Shown piece after piece: positions 23,658-32,644 of a stretch of DNA of 64,000 nt. The DNA comes from Sulfuricurvum kujiense DSM 16994 (GTDB lineage: Bacteria; Campylobacterota; Campylobacteria; Campylobacterales; Sulfurimonadaceae): assembly GCF_000183725.1 (NCBI RefSeq), contig NC_014762.1, forward strand, positions 1,116,001 to 1,180,000, read 5' to 3'. How positions within the stretch are numbered: position 1 is the stretch's first letter; each line of letters opens with the position of its first letter. The notes beneath the pieces were generated by a model. That model was not told where the DNA came from, did no database searches, and saw nothing but the letters and a program-made list of their open reading frames with translations. Both the position numbers and the translations under genes were made by a program.

Positions 23658-25727
23658 TTAGAAAACCATGCTCAGTTCTAAACCGAGCGTGCGCCCTCGA
23701 TCATAGTAATACCCCGTAACGTAACGGGTCGCATAGTGGTCATTGTTTAGATTGCGTCCATACAGTTTGCCGGTAAAGGTATAGTTTTTATATTTGAAAT
23801 CTTTGGCGATATTGGCATCGATACGGTTGTAATCACCCAAATCGGCATACAACGTACCGATAGGGCTTGCAGAAGTTTGCCATCCCGACGTGTACTTATA
23901 AGAGAGATTGGCGCGGTAGTCATCCCATGAATGCGATACGATAGCCGTTATACCGTCTTCAGGAGACGAATAGCCGATCGCATCGGTGCTCACGCCGTTT
24001 GTTGCCGTTTCATTGCTAAGCATGTGGGTCCATGCAAACTGATAGTTTGTCCCTTGTGCAATATCCCCTTTGATCGCAAGCTCGATACCGCGGCGGTGAA
24101 CGTCTGATTCGGTATAGTAATAATAAAGATTGCCGTCCGTATCGGTATAGGTGTTTGTCGTCGCTGTTTTTTGGTTTTTGGTATCGATATCAAACCAAGT
24201 GAAGGTCGGATTAAAGAACGGAATTAACCGGGCTTCAAGCGCTAGTTCGATCCGATCTTGCTTTTCGGAATGGAGGGGAACGCCGTTTTGGGTTCTGAGA
24301 TCAAAATCGCCTGATGTCCCTTCACTTCCGTGAAAATATCGGGCATTTGTATTCAATATCTCGTTAATTTTCCAGCGCGCTCCGAGTGCGATCACTTCGG
24401 CAGGTGCCATATCGACGTCATTGTTAGCGGCATCTTTGGCTGAGCTGGTACTGGAGTTGTCGATGTGTTTGACGTCACGGCGGTATCCTGCATCCAGAAT
24501 AACATCGCCATTGAAAAGTTTTTGCTCGATCGAGGCTGAGTATCCTGTGACGGTAGTGTCATAGCGGTTGTAGGTACTGCTGAGGTTAGGTCCGAATCCT
24601 TCCGAATCGGTGATCTGCCCTCCAAGTTGAATCAGTGTATCCCCAAAACGGGCATTATGTCTGAGGCTATAGCCTTTTGTTTTCTCATCATAGTGCCGTG
24701 TCGATTTCGTCGCATTGGCAAAGTTTTCATTATGTTCATTTTGTTCATACTCGGTTTTGAATGCGGAAAAGAGAGTTGTATGGGATTCATTCCACTGCAT
24801 ACTCATATCGGTAGAGAAAACGGATGTTTTCAGAGGATCATAATACCATTTTGCACTGTCCAATCCGCCGCTTAGGGTTATACCCCGCTGCATTTCAAAG
24901 CGTCCGCTGTCTTTATATCCCATCATGTTCAGACTAAAGCGTCCGAAATTGATCCCTCCCGAGATCATGCCCGAATCGGCATCGCTGCCGTCAAACCAGC
25001 TCTCTTTGCTCGGACGGTCATATCGAGAGATTAGCCCGCCGATGTAGCCGTTTAATCCTGAAGCCGCGGAACCTAACCGTGTTCCGACATAGAGACTTTC
25101 GCCGTTTGCGCTGGGCTGTGATACGGCCTGTTCGAGATATCCGGTGATGAGTCCCTCAGTTTTTTTAGGCTGTTTGGTACGAATGACGATAAATCCGGTA
25201 TTCAAACCTGAACCGCTGTTTGAAGCCCCGATACCGATGGAGGGAGCTATGGCGAGTGCAGTGGAACCGCGAATAATCTGAATTTCTTCGATAGCGCTTA
25301 AGGGGATGTTTTGAAGGATTCGGCTCACAGAGGGAGGCAAAATAGCACCGTCAAGCATATATGTAATATTGCCTCCGCCTCTCATTTCCAAGCTGTATGG
25401 ACTTCTACGCCCCTGATAGGTTAGTTCTAAGCCGTCGGCTTTGCCCAATAAATCAAATATATCTTTTGGGGCATAAGCCGCAATCTCTTTTTGAGTCATT
25501 ACCTGCGTACCGAATTGTGCGGTGGATTCGACACGGTAAAGATTGGTGACGCTGTCTGGTTTCAGATCATCGCGCTCAACGCTCTGCGGTACTGAGACAT
25601 GGATCGGCTCCAACGCTTTTGTGCTCCCCGTATCCGCTTCAGCAAAAGCGAATGAGGGAATAATAGCTGCTGCGGCAAATAAACTGAGGACAGCGTGTTT
25701 TGAATATACGATTTTTGTAACGTTCAT
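23658..25727 (-). CDS. TonB-dependent outer-membrane receptor (receptor 2)
   Basis: A 689-residue receptor. A signal peptide ends near A-F-A-E-A (about 30), a TonB-box-like E-P-I-H-V-S-V follows, and the plug domain spans about 70-185 (M-R-G-G-G-N-I-T-Y-M-L-D-G). The barrel ends in M-V-F with terminal Phe. The plug is unusual in its run of Gly/Ser (S-N-S-G-S-G-L-N) where the common G-x-x-x-x-G-G-V-I-N motif is expected. The gene heads an operon with a methyltransferase, the monooxygenase and receptor 1. A perfect-core ModE-type operator sits 38 bases upstream. Confidence 0.9.
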   Translation of the reverse strand: MNVTKIVYSKHAVLSLFAAAAIIPSFAFAEADTGSTKALEPIHVSVPQSVERDDLKPDSVTNLYRVESTAQFGTQVMTQKEIAAYAPKDIFDLLGKADGLELTYQGRRSPYSLEMRGGGNITYMLDGAILPPSVSRILQNIPLSAIEEIQIIRGSTALAIAPSIGIGASNSGSGLNTGFIVIRTKQPKKTEGLITGYLEQAVSQPSANGESLYVGTRLGSAASGLNGYIGGLISRYDRPSKESWFDGSDADSGMISGGINFGRFSLNMMGYKDSGRFEMQRGITLSGGLDSAKWYYDPLKTSVFSTDMSMQWNESHTTLFSAFKTEYEQNEHNENFANATKSTRHYDEKTKGYSLRHNARFGDTLIQLGGQITDSEGFGPNLSSTYNRYDTTVTGYSASIEQKLFNGDVILDAGYRRDVKHIDNSSTSSAKDAANNDVDMAPAEVIALGARWKINEILNTNARYFHGSEGTSGDFDLRTQNGVPLHSEKQDRIELALEARLIPFFNPTFTWFDIDTKNQKTATTNTYTDTDGNLYYYYTESDVHRRGIELAIKGDIAQGTNYQFAWTHMLSNETATNGVSTDAIGYSSPEDGITAIVSHSWDDYRANLSYKYTSGWQTSASPIGTLYADLGDYNRIDANIAKDFKYKNYTFTGKLYGRNLNNDHYATRYVTGYYYDRGRTLGLELSMVF

Positions 25728-25765
25728 TGTTTACTCCTTAAGATGTGAATCTTTTTGTGATTTAA

Positions 25766-25786
25766 TGTATCAAATTTGATATAACG
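25766..25786 (-). promoter_or_regulatory. ModE-type operator upstream of receptor 2
   Basis: The plus strand reads TGTATC-AAATTT-GATATAACG. The centre TATCAAATTTGATA is a perfect 14-base palindrome, and the right flank TAACG completes the ModE-like half-site. This is the most symmetrical member of the family and lies 38 bases before the receptor start at 25727. Confidence 0.85.
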
Positions 25787-25799
25787 GTATCTAAAACGT

Positions 25800-26777
25800 T
25801 TAGCCCCTGTACCCAGGGAAGAAAAGGGTATTAAACCGTTTTACCTCCTGATCGATCGGTTTTATCAGATCGGGGTTAAACGAGTGGATAAGCCATCGTA
25901 TCCCGAGCAGCCGCATAAATGAAGGGGGCCGTGTAATATAATTGAACGGAGTGTTCGGGACGCTCAAAACCCGCCCGGTTTTTACGGCACGAAGAGATTG
26001 CCACTGCGGGTTTGTTCGAACGGATGAAGCGAAAGATGGTTCCATCGCAACAATAACATCGGGATCGGCCAGCATAATGGTTTCCAGTGATATTTTTTCC
26101 ATTCCGTAGTTGGAAGACATTTTGCACTCTAGGGCATTTTTCGCACCGCTGTAGGTGAAAGGTTCGAGGTGAAACGAGCCGTCGCATTCACTCGATAAGC
26201 CGTCAAGCCCTTCGGCAAAGTAGTAGCGTATATCTTTTCGTTTATCGAGTTTCGGCTGAAGCGATCGGATGAGCCCCAGCGTCTCTAGGGTATAGGAGAC
26301 GAGCTCTTGGGCGCGTTTGGTATTTCCCGTAAGTTTCCCGTAGAGTTGGAACTGGGTGACTAAATCGTTGATCGATTCGTTATTGACCATCAGTACGGGG
26401 ATACCGAGCGCACTCAATTTTTTTAGTTGGGTTTCGGCGCCGGTCGCTTTTCCCCACATCAGTATGACATCCGGTTTAACGGAAGCCAGTACTTCAACAT
26501 TAGGGGTGTTCCCTTGGCCGAAAAAACCGCCGGCTACCGGTTTGGATGCGGCGATACCGGCGTAGGGCTTTTGATCTTCTTTAAAAGGGAAATTGAGTGC
26601 GGCGATCAGGGATGGATCGAATGCTAAAACGCTCATTGTCATCGGCGGCGATGCCGCATAGATTTTGGTCACGCGTTCAGGGATTGTGACGACTCTCCCG
26701 TAATCATCAGTAATCGTTCTGGCGTGTGAGGATACGGATAGGATAAAAACGGCAATGAGAAAAATCACAATTTTCAT
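25800..26777 (-). CDS. Class III periplasmic binding protein (paralogue 1)
   Basis: A 325-residue FepB/BtuF-type binding protein with a Sec signal peptide (about 1-19) and no lipobox. Two lobes are joined by a long helix; motifs include Y-G-R-V-V-T-I-P near the start and R-P-P-S-F-M-R-L-L-G (about 285-294). The central segment Y-F-A-E-G-L-D-G-L-S-S-E-C contains a Cys, repeated 20 residues later (A-L-E-C), and is shared with the protein at 30821-31843. It ends the operon with its ATPase and permease (4-base overlap). MolA of Haemophilus shows that this fold can bind molybdate or tungstate. Confidence 0.87.
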   Translation of the reverse strand: MKIVIFLIAVFILSVSSHARTITDDYGRVVTIPERVTKIYAASPPMTMSVLAFDPSLIAALNFPFKEDQKPYAGIAASKPVAGGFFGQGNTPNVEVLASVKPDVILMWGKATGAETQLKKLSALGIPVLMVNNESINDLVTQFQLYGKLTGNTKRAQELVSYTLETLGLIRSLQPKLDKRKDIRYYFAEGLDGLSSECDGSFHLEPFTYSGAKNALECKMSSNYGMEKISLETIMLADPDVIVAMEPSFASSVRTNPQWQSLRAVKTGRVLSVPNTPFNYITRPPSFMRLLGIRWLIHSFNPDLIKPIDQEVKRFNTLFFPGYRG

Positions 26778-27565
26778 GAAATTCCTTTGTTAAAGATGGG
26801 AAGACATCGCGTATGGGTGTCATGGGTGATGAGATCGGCTTCGATCCCGTAGACGTCACGGATCATGGAAGGGGTAATGACGTCATCGGGGCTTCCATCG
26901 GCAATGATCTTTCCGCCGTTCATCACCGCAACGCGGGTGGAGACCAGGAGGGCATGATCGGGGTAATGGGTCGTTTTGAGAAAGGTATATCCCTGTTCAC
27001 TGAGACGGACGATCAGTTCCAGAAGCCGGATCTGGTTTCCGTAATCTAGCCCCGATACCGGTTCGTCCATGATAAAGGTATCGACACCCTGTGTCAGTGC
27101 TCGTGCGAGAAGAACCATCTGTTTTTGCCCGCCGCTGAGCTGCCCGAAAGGACGGTTGGCTAAATCGGAAATTCCGACTCTCTCGAGCGATTCGCGGGCG
27201 ATGGTGTGATCACCTGCGGAAGGGGCGGCAAAAAAACCGAGCTTCGATACCCGACCCATGATTACCATCTCCAATACGCTGTAGTTGAACGGCACGTTAT
27301 GGTACTGCGGAATGTAGGCGATATGCGACGCGATCTCGCGGTGCGAATAGCGATGAAGCGATTTCTCATGGAGCCATATTTCACCGCGCTTTGCGCGGAT
27401 GAGTTTGAGGATAAGACGGATCAGCGTGCTTTTGCCGCATCCGTTTGGCCCCAGCAGACTGACTACTTCTCCGCGTCGGAGGGTGAAATCGACACCCTCG
27501 AGTACCGGACGTGTCGGATAAGAGAAATGGAGGTCGTTGACCGTAATTATCGGTGTTAGTTCCAT
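26774..27565 (-). CDS. FecE/BtuD/MolC-type ABC ATPase
   Basis: A 263-residue ATPase of the class II (BtuD-like) importer group. Walker A is G-P-N-G-C-G-K-S-T (about 39-47), the signature L-S-G-G-Q-K-Q-M near 143, Walker B F-I-M-D-E-P (about 164-169) and the H-loop in T-T-H-Y-P-D. The H-Y-P-D and Y-I-P-Q patterns are typical of siderophore/cobalamin-type ATPases, and also of MolC. It overlaps the permease gene by 10 bases and the binding-protein gene by 4 bases. The transported species is inferred from regulation. Confidence 0.9.
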   Translation of the reverse strand: MELTPIITVNDLHFSYPTRPVLEGVDFTLRRGEVVSLLGPNGCGKSTLIRLILKLIRAKRGEIWLHEKSLHRYSHREIASHIAYIPQYHNVPFNYSVLEMVIMGRVSKLGFFAAPSAGDHTIARESLERVGISDLANRPFGQLSGGQKQMVLLARALTQGVDTFIMDEPVSGLDYGNQIRLLELIVRLSEQGYTFLKTTHYPDHALLVSTRVAVMNGGKIIADGSPDDVITPSMIRDVYGIEADLITHDTHTRCLPIFNKGIS

Positions 27566-28575
27566 GCTGCCCTCGCGTTTTTAAGTACGATAATAAAGAT
27601 AGGAATCCCGATGAGCGACGTGAGTATCCCGATGGGGATTTCGACACTGAAAGAGAGGCGGGAGATCGTATCGGCTAGGAGCAAAAACGCTCCGCCGACG
27701 ATAGCCGAAAGGGGCATCAGAACACGATGGGACGGTCCGAGTGCCATACGGATGATGTGGGGGATAATAAGCCCGATCCATCCGATAATCCCCGCCATCA
27801 CGACCGAAAGCGAGCCGGCAAGGGTTGCTAATACGATCGCTCCGAGGCGAACAAGGGTGACATTGATTCCCAGCGCTTTCGCTTCTTCGTCTCCCAAACT
27901 CATCAAGTCGAAGTATTTGCCCAGTACGATTAGGCCGATGATACTGGCGAGCATAGGGACAGAGATAAGTAATACGCCGTGCAGATCCGCCATCGTCAGG
28001 CTCCCCATCAGCCAGTAGACAATGGCGGGAAGGGTACTGTAGGGATCGGCGAGATATTTGATGATTGAGAGCAAAGAGGTAAAGAGGGCACTGCTGATGA
28101 CTCCTCCGAGCACCAGCATCACGGTGGATCGTGAATTGGTCACCATCGTTCCGATCAATACGGCGACGCCGACGGCGACAAAACCGAAAGCGAACGCCAG
28201 CAGTTGGACGACATACCATTGCTCGCTTACCAACATCCCCAGCGCAGCACCGAACGATGCACCCGCCAATACGCCCAAAATACCGGGCGATACGAGAGGA
28301 TTGACAAACATCGCCTGAAATGCGGCACCTGACGTGGCCAATGCCGATCCGATAAGGATGGCGAGCAATACCCTCGGAAGACGGATTTGCAAAATGATAT
28401 TGTCGAGCAGTGTATAGGTATCGCACCCTGCGCCGCCGAACAGTTTAAACTGAAGATAAGCGATCAATGTCTCCAGTGAGATCGGGTATTGACCCCACAA
28501 AAGGGATAAGATGGCTATCATGCACAACATCAGTGTCGAGCCGATCATCCATCCCGCCGTTTTAAACTTTTTCAT
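27556..28575 (-). CDS. FecCD/BtuC/MolB-type ABC permease
   Basis: A 339-residue permease with about ten membrane helices. FecCD family signatures are I-R-L-P-R-V-L-L-A-I-L-I-G-S-A-L-A-T-S-G split around residues 63-82, N-P-L-V-S-P-G-I-L-G (about 91-100), and the C-terminal G-L-I-I-P-H-I-I-R (about 268-276). With the ATPase and the two binding proteins it forms a complete class II importer. It starts 8 bases before the end of receptor 3 and is clearly co-transcribed. Confidence 0.92.
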   Translation of the reverse strand: MKKFKTAGWMIGSTLMLCMIAILSLLWGQYPISLETLIAYLQFKLFGGAGCDTYTLLDNIILQIRLPRVLLAILIGSALATSGAAFQAMFVNPLVSPGILGVLAGASFGAALGMLVSEQWYVVQLLAFAFGFVAVGVAVLIGTMVTNSRSTVMLVLGGVISSALFTSLLSIIKYLADPYSTLPAIVYWLMGSLTMADLHGVLLISVPMLASIIGLIVLGKYFDLMSLGDEEAKALGINVTLVRLGAIVLATLAGSLSVVMAGIIGWIGLIIPHIIRMALGPSHRVLMPLSAIVGGAFLLLADTISRLSFSVEIPIGILTSLIGIPIFIIVLKNARAAWN

Positions 28576-28583
28576 TACTGCCC

Positions 28584-30824
28584 TTAAAATTTTAGATTGA
28601 TGCTGCCAAACAGTCCGAAAGGGGCACCGCTCTGATACGTGCTTGCCGTACCGGTTGCCGCTAGAAAATTGTCGGCGGCGTTGATGGTTGAAATATACTT
28701 CTCATTCGTAAGATTGGTTGCCGTAAGACGAAAGAGGGCATTACGTGAACTCATGAACTGTGCCATACGATACGTCAGGTCAAAATCGACAAGGGTATAG
28801 GCATCCACTTTTTGGGTATTCGCGACGTCACCGTAGCGGCTGGAGCTGTATCGGGCACTCGGAGTAAGGGTCCAATCGCCGATGTGATACGAAAGGGCCG
28901 CTTTGGCCATGTACTTCGGTGCATCGGGAAGCTGTTTGCCGTCGGTATCGACCGTAGTCGTCGCGCCGCTTTTGAAATCCTGGGTAAATTGATAGCGGTT
29001 ATAGGAGAGCCCCAGTAAAAGTTCCAACTGTTCATTGATCGGACCGTAGGCAGAGAACTCCGCACCGTAGCCTAACGCGTCACCGACGTTAGCGGGATAG
29101 TTGACGCCGAATGACGGATCGTAGATATTGGCCTGTTTGTTTTGGACGAATGAGACGAAAAGGCTCGGATTGAGGGTAAGTCCTCCTATCGTCGTTTTAA
29201 CCCCTACGTCGATATTGTCGGAAAGTTCAAGATCGAGTTTGTCCCACAGCTGTTGCAAGGTGACATTTTTGGCTTTGAACGTATCACGGTTTGAGATATA
29301 GGTTGGAAACAGATTGACATCGAATCCGTAGGTTCGCGAATAATCGATATAGGCGGTTGTTGATGGGGTAAACGCATATCCGAGATAGAGCGATGGGATA
29401 AAGGTATGAAACGTTTTCGCATCGACGCTTGCCCACGGATCGATTGCGGTTGAGTCAATCGCTGCATTATAATCGGGATTGGCTGCTCCCGTTTGATTGC
29501 CGAATGTATGGCTTTCCAGTGCTCCGAGTTTGAAAGATTGCAATTGGGCTCCGGCGACATAGTTGAAATGATCCAGCGTACCGCTGATTTGGGCAAACGG
29601 TGCTTGGAGAATATGGTAGTCGTTGTCGGATAGGACGGCATACCCGTCAAACACCAAATTCCCGTTGACCACTTTGTATTTGATCTGATCGCTCGGCGGC
29701 CCGGGAGGGAGCTGTTTGTGGTACCAATATCCGATTTCGGCTTTCAGCGCTTCGGAAAATTCGTGATCGTACGCGGCGGTTGCACCGTAGAGATCGTGCT
29801 CCATTCGCCAGTCCATAACACGCTGTTTGGCCGCGGCAGTATCAAATTTAGAGAACCAATAATCCCCTTCGTCTTTTTTATAATACGGTTTGATCGTGAG
29901 GGTGTCCGATGAAGTCGGGCGGTATTCGAACTCTCCCAGCAATGCCGTTGTCAGGAAATGTTGTTTGTTCCAGTCGTAATAATCGACATCGTTGGATACG
30001 GTCGGTTTGGCGGTTGCAAAATCTTTTGTGAAATTTGATCCGAGATCTTTTGCTTCGTCATACGAGAGGTTGTAATAGTTGTGGTGATCGTCCGAGTTGC
30101 GGATAGCGGTGATTTTTGCTTTAAATGCATTGTTAGGAGTATAGGTGAGCCCCAATGTTCCGTTGAGACGTGTAAGATCGCCTGAACCTTTGTTTTTATC
30201 GCTGCTAAGATGGGAAAATGAGCCGAAAATCGCGACGTCTCCGATTTTACCGGAGTCTAATCGGACAAAGGTACGCATAAAATCATCGCTACCGAACGAT
30301 TGAGATACTTCGGCACCTGCGCGGGAACGTGCCGAGAGGAGATTCATATCGACTTTTCCGATAAGAGATGAGAACCCGAGGTTTTTATCCGCAGGAAGAT
30401 ACCCTTTGAGAAGGTCGATAGAAGAGACGTTTTCCATATCGAGAAGCTGTTTTCCGCCTCCGGGATTGCTGGAGATCGGCATGCCGTCGATCATATAAAC
30501 CCCTCCCGGACCGCTTTGGCTTTTGCCGCGGATTCGGATAGGATCGTGATAGGAGGGTTCGTTGGAACCGGCCTGATCGACCGGGGTAAAATTGACGGAA
30601 GGCGAATAGGCGATAACGCTATAGGGGTTCATGTTGGCCTGCGTACTGAGCGTCGCAATGCTTTTGGCACTGAATGTCTGATTAGACCCGCTTATATTGG
30701 AATCTGAGATCATGGAAGTGCCGTCATCAGCAGCATCACTGACGATGATCCGTTCAATCCCGAGAGGATCAGCGGTGAGTACCGCACATGCGGCGAGAGA
30801 AAGGACAAGTGGTGAAAGTTTCAT
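28584..30824 (-). CDS. TonB-dependent outer-membrane receptor (receptor 3)
   Basis: A 746-residue receptor with a signal peptide (about 1-18) and a plug domain (about 45-165) showing R-I-R-G-K, Y-M-I-D-G-M-P-I and I-G-K-V-D-M-N. The barrel is long and Tyr/Asp rich, ending in I-N-L-K-F. The plug lacks the usual R-G-F/Y and instead has R-G-K-S-Q-S-G-P-G-G. It is distinct in length and sequence from receptors 1 and 2. It sits between binding-protein paralogue 2 (4-base overlap) and the permease gene, so it is the likely outer-membrane partner of this importer. Confidence 0.9.
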   Translation of the reverse strand: MKLSPLVLSLAACAVLTADPLGIERIIVSDAADDGTSMISDSNISGSNQTFSAKSIATLSTQANMNPYSVIAYSPSVNFTPVDQAGSNEPSYHDPIRIRGKSQSGPGGVYMIDGMPISSNPGGGKQLLDMENVSSIDLLKGYLPADKNLGFSSLIGKVDMNLLSARSRAGAEVSQSFGSDDFMRTFVRLDSGKIGDVAIFGSFSHLSSDKNKGSGDLTRLNGTLGLTYTPNNAFKAKITAIRNSDDHHNYYNLSYDEAKDLGSNFTKDFATAKPTVSNDVDYYDWNKQHFLTTALLGEFEYRPTSSDTLTIKPYYKKDEGDYWFSKFDTAAAKQRVMDWRMEHDLYGATAAYDHEFSEALKAEIGYWYHKQLPPGPPSDQIKYKVVNGNLVFDGYAVLSDNDYHILQAPFAQISGTLDHFNYVAGAQLQSFKLGALESHTFGNQTGAANPDYNAAIDSTAIDPWASVDAKTFHTFIPSLYLGYAFTPSTTAYIDYSRTYGFDVNLFPTYISNRDTFKAKNVTLQQLWDKLDLELSDNIDVGVKTTIGGLTLNPSLFVSFVQNKQANIYDPSFGVNYPANVGDALGYGAEFSAYGPINEQLELLLGLSYNRYQFTQDFKSGATTTVDTDGKQLPDAPKYMAKAALSYHIGDWTLTPSARYSSSRYGDVANTQKVDAYTLVDFDLTYRMAQFMSSRNALFRLTATNLTNEKYISTINAADNFLAATGTASTYQSGAPFGLFGSINLKF

Positions 30825-31843
30825 CGGTTGGCTCCTAATAGGTTTTTGATTTGTTCGTCACTGAGTTTGACATGTAAGAAAAGGTCATAAAACTCTTTGG
30901 TTCGCTGATTCAGATCGGCTTTGAACTCTTTGGGATGGAAGAGATGGGCGAGCCATTGAATACCGAGTACCCGCATAAACGAGGGAGGGCGGTCGACCCA
31001 GTTAAACGGCTGAACCGGAACCAAATAGATACGCCCGCTTTTGAGCGCACGCAGACTTTTCCACATCGGATCGGTGATGAGATCGTTATACACCGCACGG
31101 TTCTGGACGATGATGACATCGGGGTTATAGGCGAGCAGGGTTTCAAAGCTTATTTTTTCAAGTCCCAATATGCCGCTTTGTTGACAGGAGTGGACATTGC
31201 GTCCGCCGGCAAAATTCATCGCTTCGACATGAAACGAGCTGTCGCATTCGGTAGAGAGACCGTCCAACCCTTCCGCATAGTAGTAGCGGACCGGTTTGGC
31301 TTTGGAGACGCTTTTTTGGACATCTTTGATGATTTTCTCGGAATACGCTGCGAGTATTTCGCCCCGTTTCGACTCGCCGATCGCATTTCCGGCGAGGCGG
31401 AATGCACGCGGCATATCGTTAATATGGCGAAAAGGGATCAGGTAAGACGGTATCGCTGTTTTTTCAATCTCTTTGGCAACGGTTTGCACCAGCATATCGT
31501 CTTGCCATACCAGTACCAGCTGAGGCTTGTATTTCATCAGGGTTTCGAGGTTAATGCTCTGGCCTCCGCCGTGAAACGATCCTATGACCGGCAACGAGAG
31601 AAACCGTTTATTCAAAAACTGCTCATCGGCGCTGTTATTCGGATTTCTGGCTTTAAAATTCAGCCCTATCATCTTGTCCGGATTGAGCGTATAGAGCAGA
31701 TAGTTCATCGGAGGAGATGAACCGAAAACATGGTCGGTCTGGTCGGGCAATATGACGGGATGACCGTCCATGTCGTTAAGAGTCTTGGCGTGAAGCGTAA
31801 ACGCAATCAACGCTATACTCAGTATCTGTATAAGATGTTTCAT
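30821..31843 (-). CDS. Class III periplasmic binding protein (paralogue 2)
   Basis: A 340-residue paralogue of the protein at 25800-26777, with a Sec signal peptide (about 1-19) and no lipobox. Shared blocks are Y-Y-A-E-G-L-D-G-L-S-T-E-C-D-S-S-F-H (about 188-205), a second Cys 20 residues after the first, and R-P-P-S-F-M-R-V-L-G-I-Q-W-L (about 288-301). Two binding proteins for one permease suggests two ligands or two affinities. It overlaps receptor 3 by 4 bases and follows tonB by 9 bases. Confidence 0.87.
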   Translation of the reverse strand: MKHLIQILSIALIAFTLHAKTLNDMDGHPVILPDQTDHVFGSSPPMNYLLYTLNPDKMIGLNFKARNPNNSADEQFLNKRFLSLPVIGSFHGGGQSINLETLMKYKPQLVLVWQDDMLVQTVAKEIEKTAIPSYLIPFRHINDMPRAFRLAGNAIGESKRGEILAAYSEKIIKDVQKSVSKAKPVRYYYAEGLDGLSTECDSSFHVEAMNFAGGRNVHSCQQSGILGLEKISFETLLAYNPDVIIVQNRAVYNDLITDPMWKSLRALKSGRIYLVPVQPFNWVDRPPSFMRVLGIQWLAHLFHPKEFKADLNQRTKEFYDLFLHVKLSDEQIKNLLGANR

Positions 31844-31852
31844 GGGAGTTCC

Positions 31853-32644
31853 TTAAGATTTTGAGAGTGAAAATACGATAGGTATTTTCAAATAGGCTGT
31901 TTTGGAAAGGCTAGGATAATCGCCGCTCAACGCCAAAACGGTTTGAATCGCTTTGGAGTCCAGTAGATGACTGCCGCTCGAGGAAAGTATTTCGGCTTTT
32001 TCCACCAATCCGTCCGGTTTGAGGACAAAGGATACGATTACCGTCCCCTCTATGCGCAATTTGCGTGCAACAGAGGGGTAGGTAAGGGAGTTTTCAATCA
32101 TAGCTCGTATGCGTCCCAGTGTTGCCCCATTGATATCTTCCGATGAAACGTTCGGTTTTGGTAATTCGTTCGTTTGTCTAAGTGTAGATGCATCATGAGG
32201 AGAATCATTTGCGATGGGGTTAAGAGCCGAATGAAGCGGCTCTTTTGATTGGATATCCGATGGGGCAACACCGGGACGCACAGGAGAAGTTTGAGGCGCT
32301 GACGCCTCGGGAGAAGCTGCCGGAGTGAGTGGCAGCCTCTCCTGAGAAGTCACATGACGGGGAATTGTATCGGTTTTTGATCGTAAAGTTTTCACAGATT
32401 CGGCATGGTTGATGATTGGTTTTTGTTGATCGGATATAACATCAGCAGGTGCATAGTCGGCTAACGAGATCAGGATCGGCTTCTTCTTCGGCAACTCTGA
32501 GGGCTGGTGGAGTGAAAAATAGAGTGCCGTACTCAGCACGGTTGCATGCACGAAAAGTGATGCGGCGAACGATTTGGCTTTTAAGGCAAAATCGTTTTGT
32601 TGTATCTTAAATGATATAACGATGGGATCAAAAAAAATCATCAT
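31853..32644 (-). CDS. tonB: TonB family energy-transducing protein
   Basis: A 263-residue TonB-like protein. It has one N-terminal membrane segment (about residues 25-45) and a long Pro/Ser/Glu-rich periplasmic linker. The C-terminal TonB domain (about 178-263) has L-T-Y-P-S-V-A-R-K-L-R-I-E-G-T-V and F-V-L-K-P-D-G. No exbB or exbD accompanies it, so it must share those from elsewhere. The ATG at 32644 overlaps the globin stop (ATGA). The ModE-type operator at 32601-32621 lies inside its first codons, so a downstream non-ATG start cannot be excluded. Confidence 0.85.
   Translation of the reverse strand: MMIFFDPIVISFKIQQNDFALKAKSFAASLFVHATVLSTALYFSLHQPSELPKKKPILISLADYAPADVISDQQKPIINHAESVKTLRSKTDTIPRHVTSQERLPLTPAASPEASAPQTSPVRPGVAPSDIQSKEPLHSALNPIANDSPHDASTLRQTNELPKPNVSSEDINGATLGRIRAMIENSLTYPSVARKLRIEGTVIVSFVLKPDGLVEKAEILSSSGSHLLDSKAIQTVLALSGDYPSLSKTAYLKIPIVFSLSKS
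32601..32621 (-). promoter_or_regulatory. ModE-type operator within the start of tonB
   Basis: The plus strand reads TGTATC-TTAAAT-GATATAACG, matching all 15 fixed positions of the cluster motif. It lies 23-43 bases inside the assigned tonB reading frame and downstream of the globin gene. It could control an internal promoter or block elongation, or the tonB start could be wrong. Confidence 0.75.
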
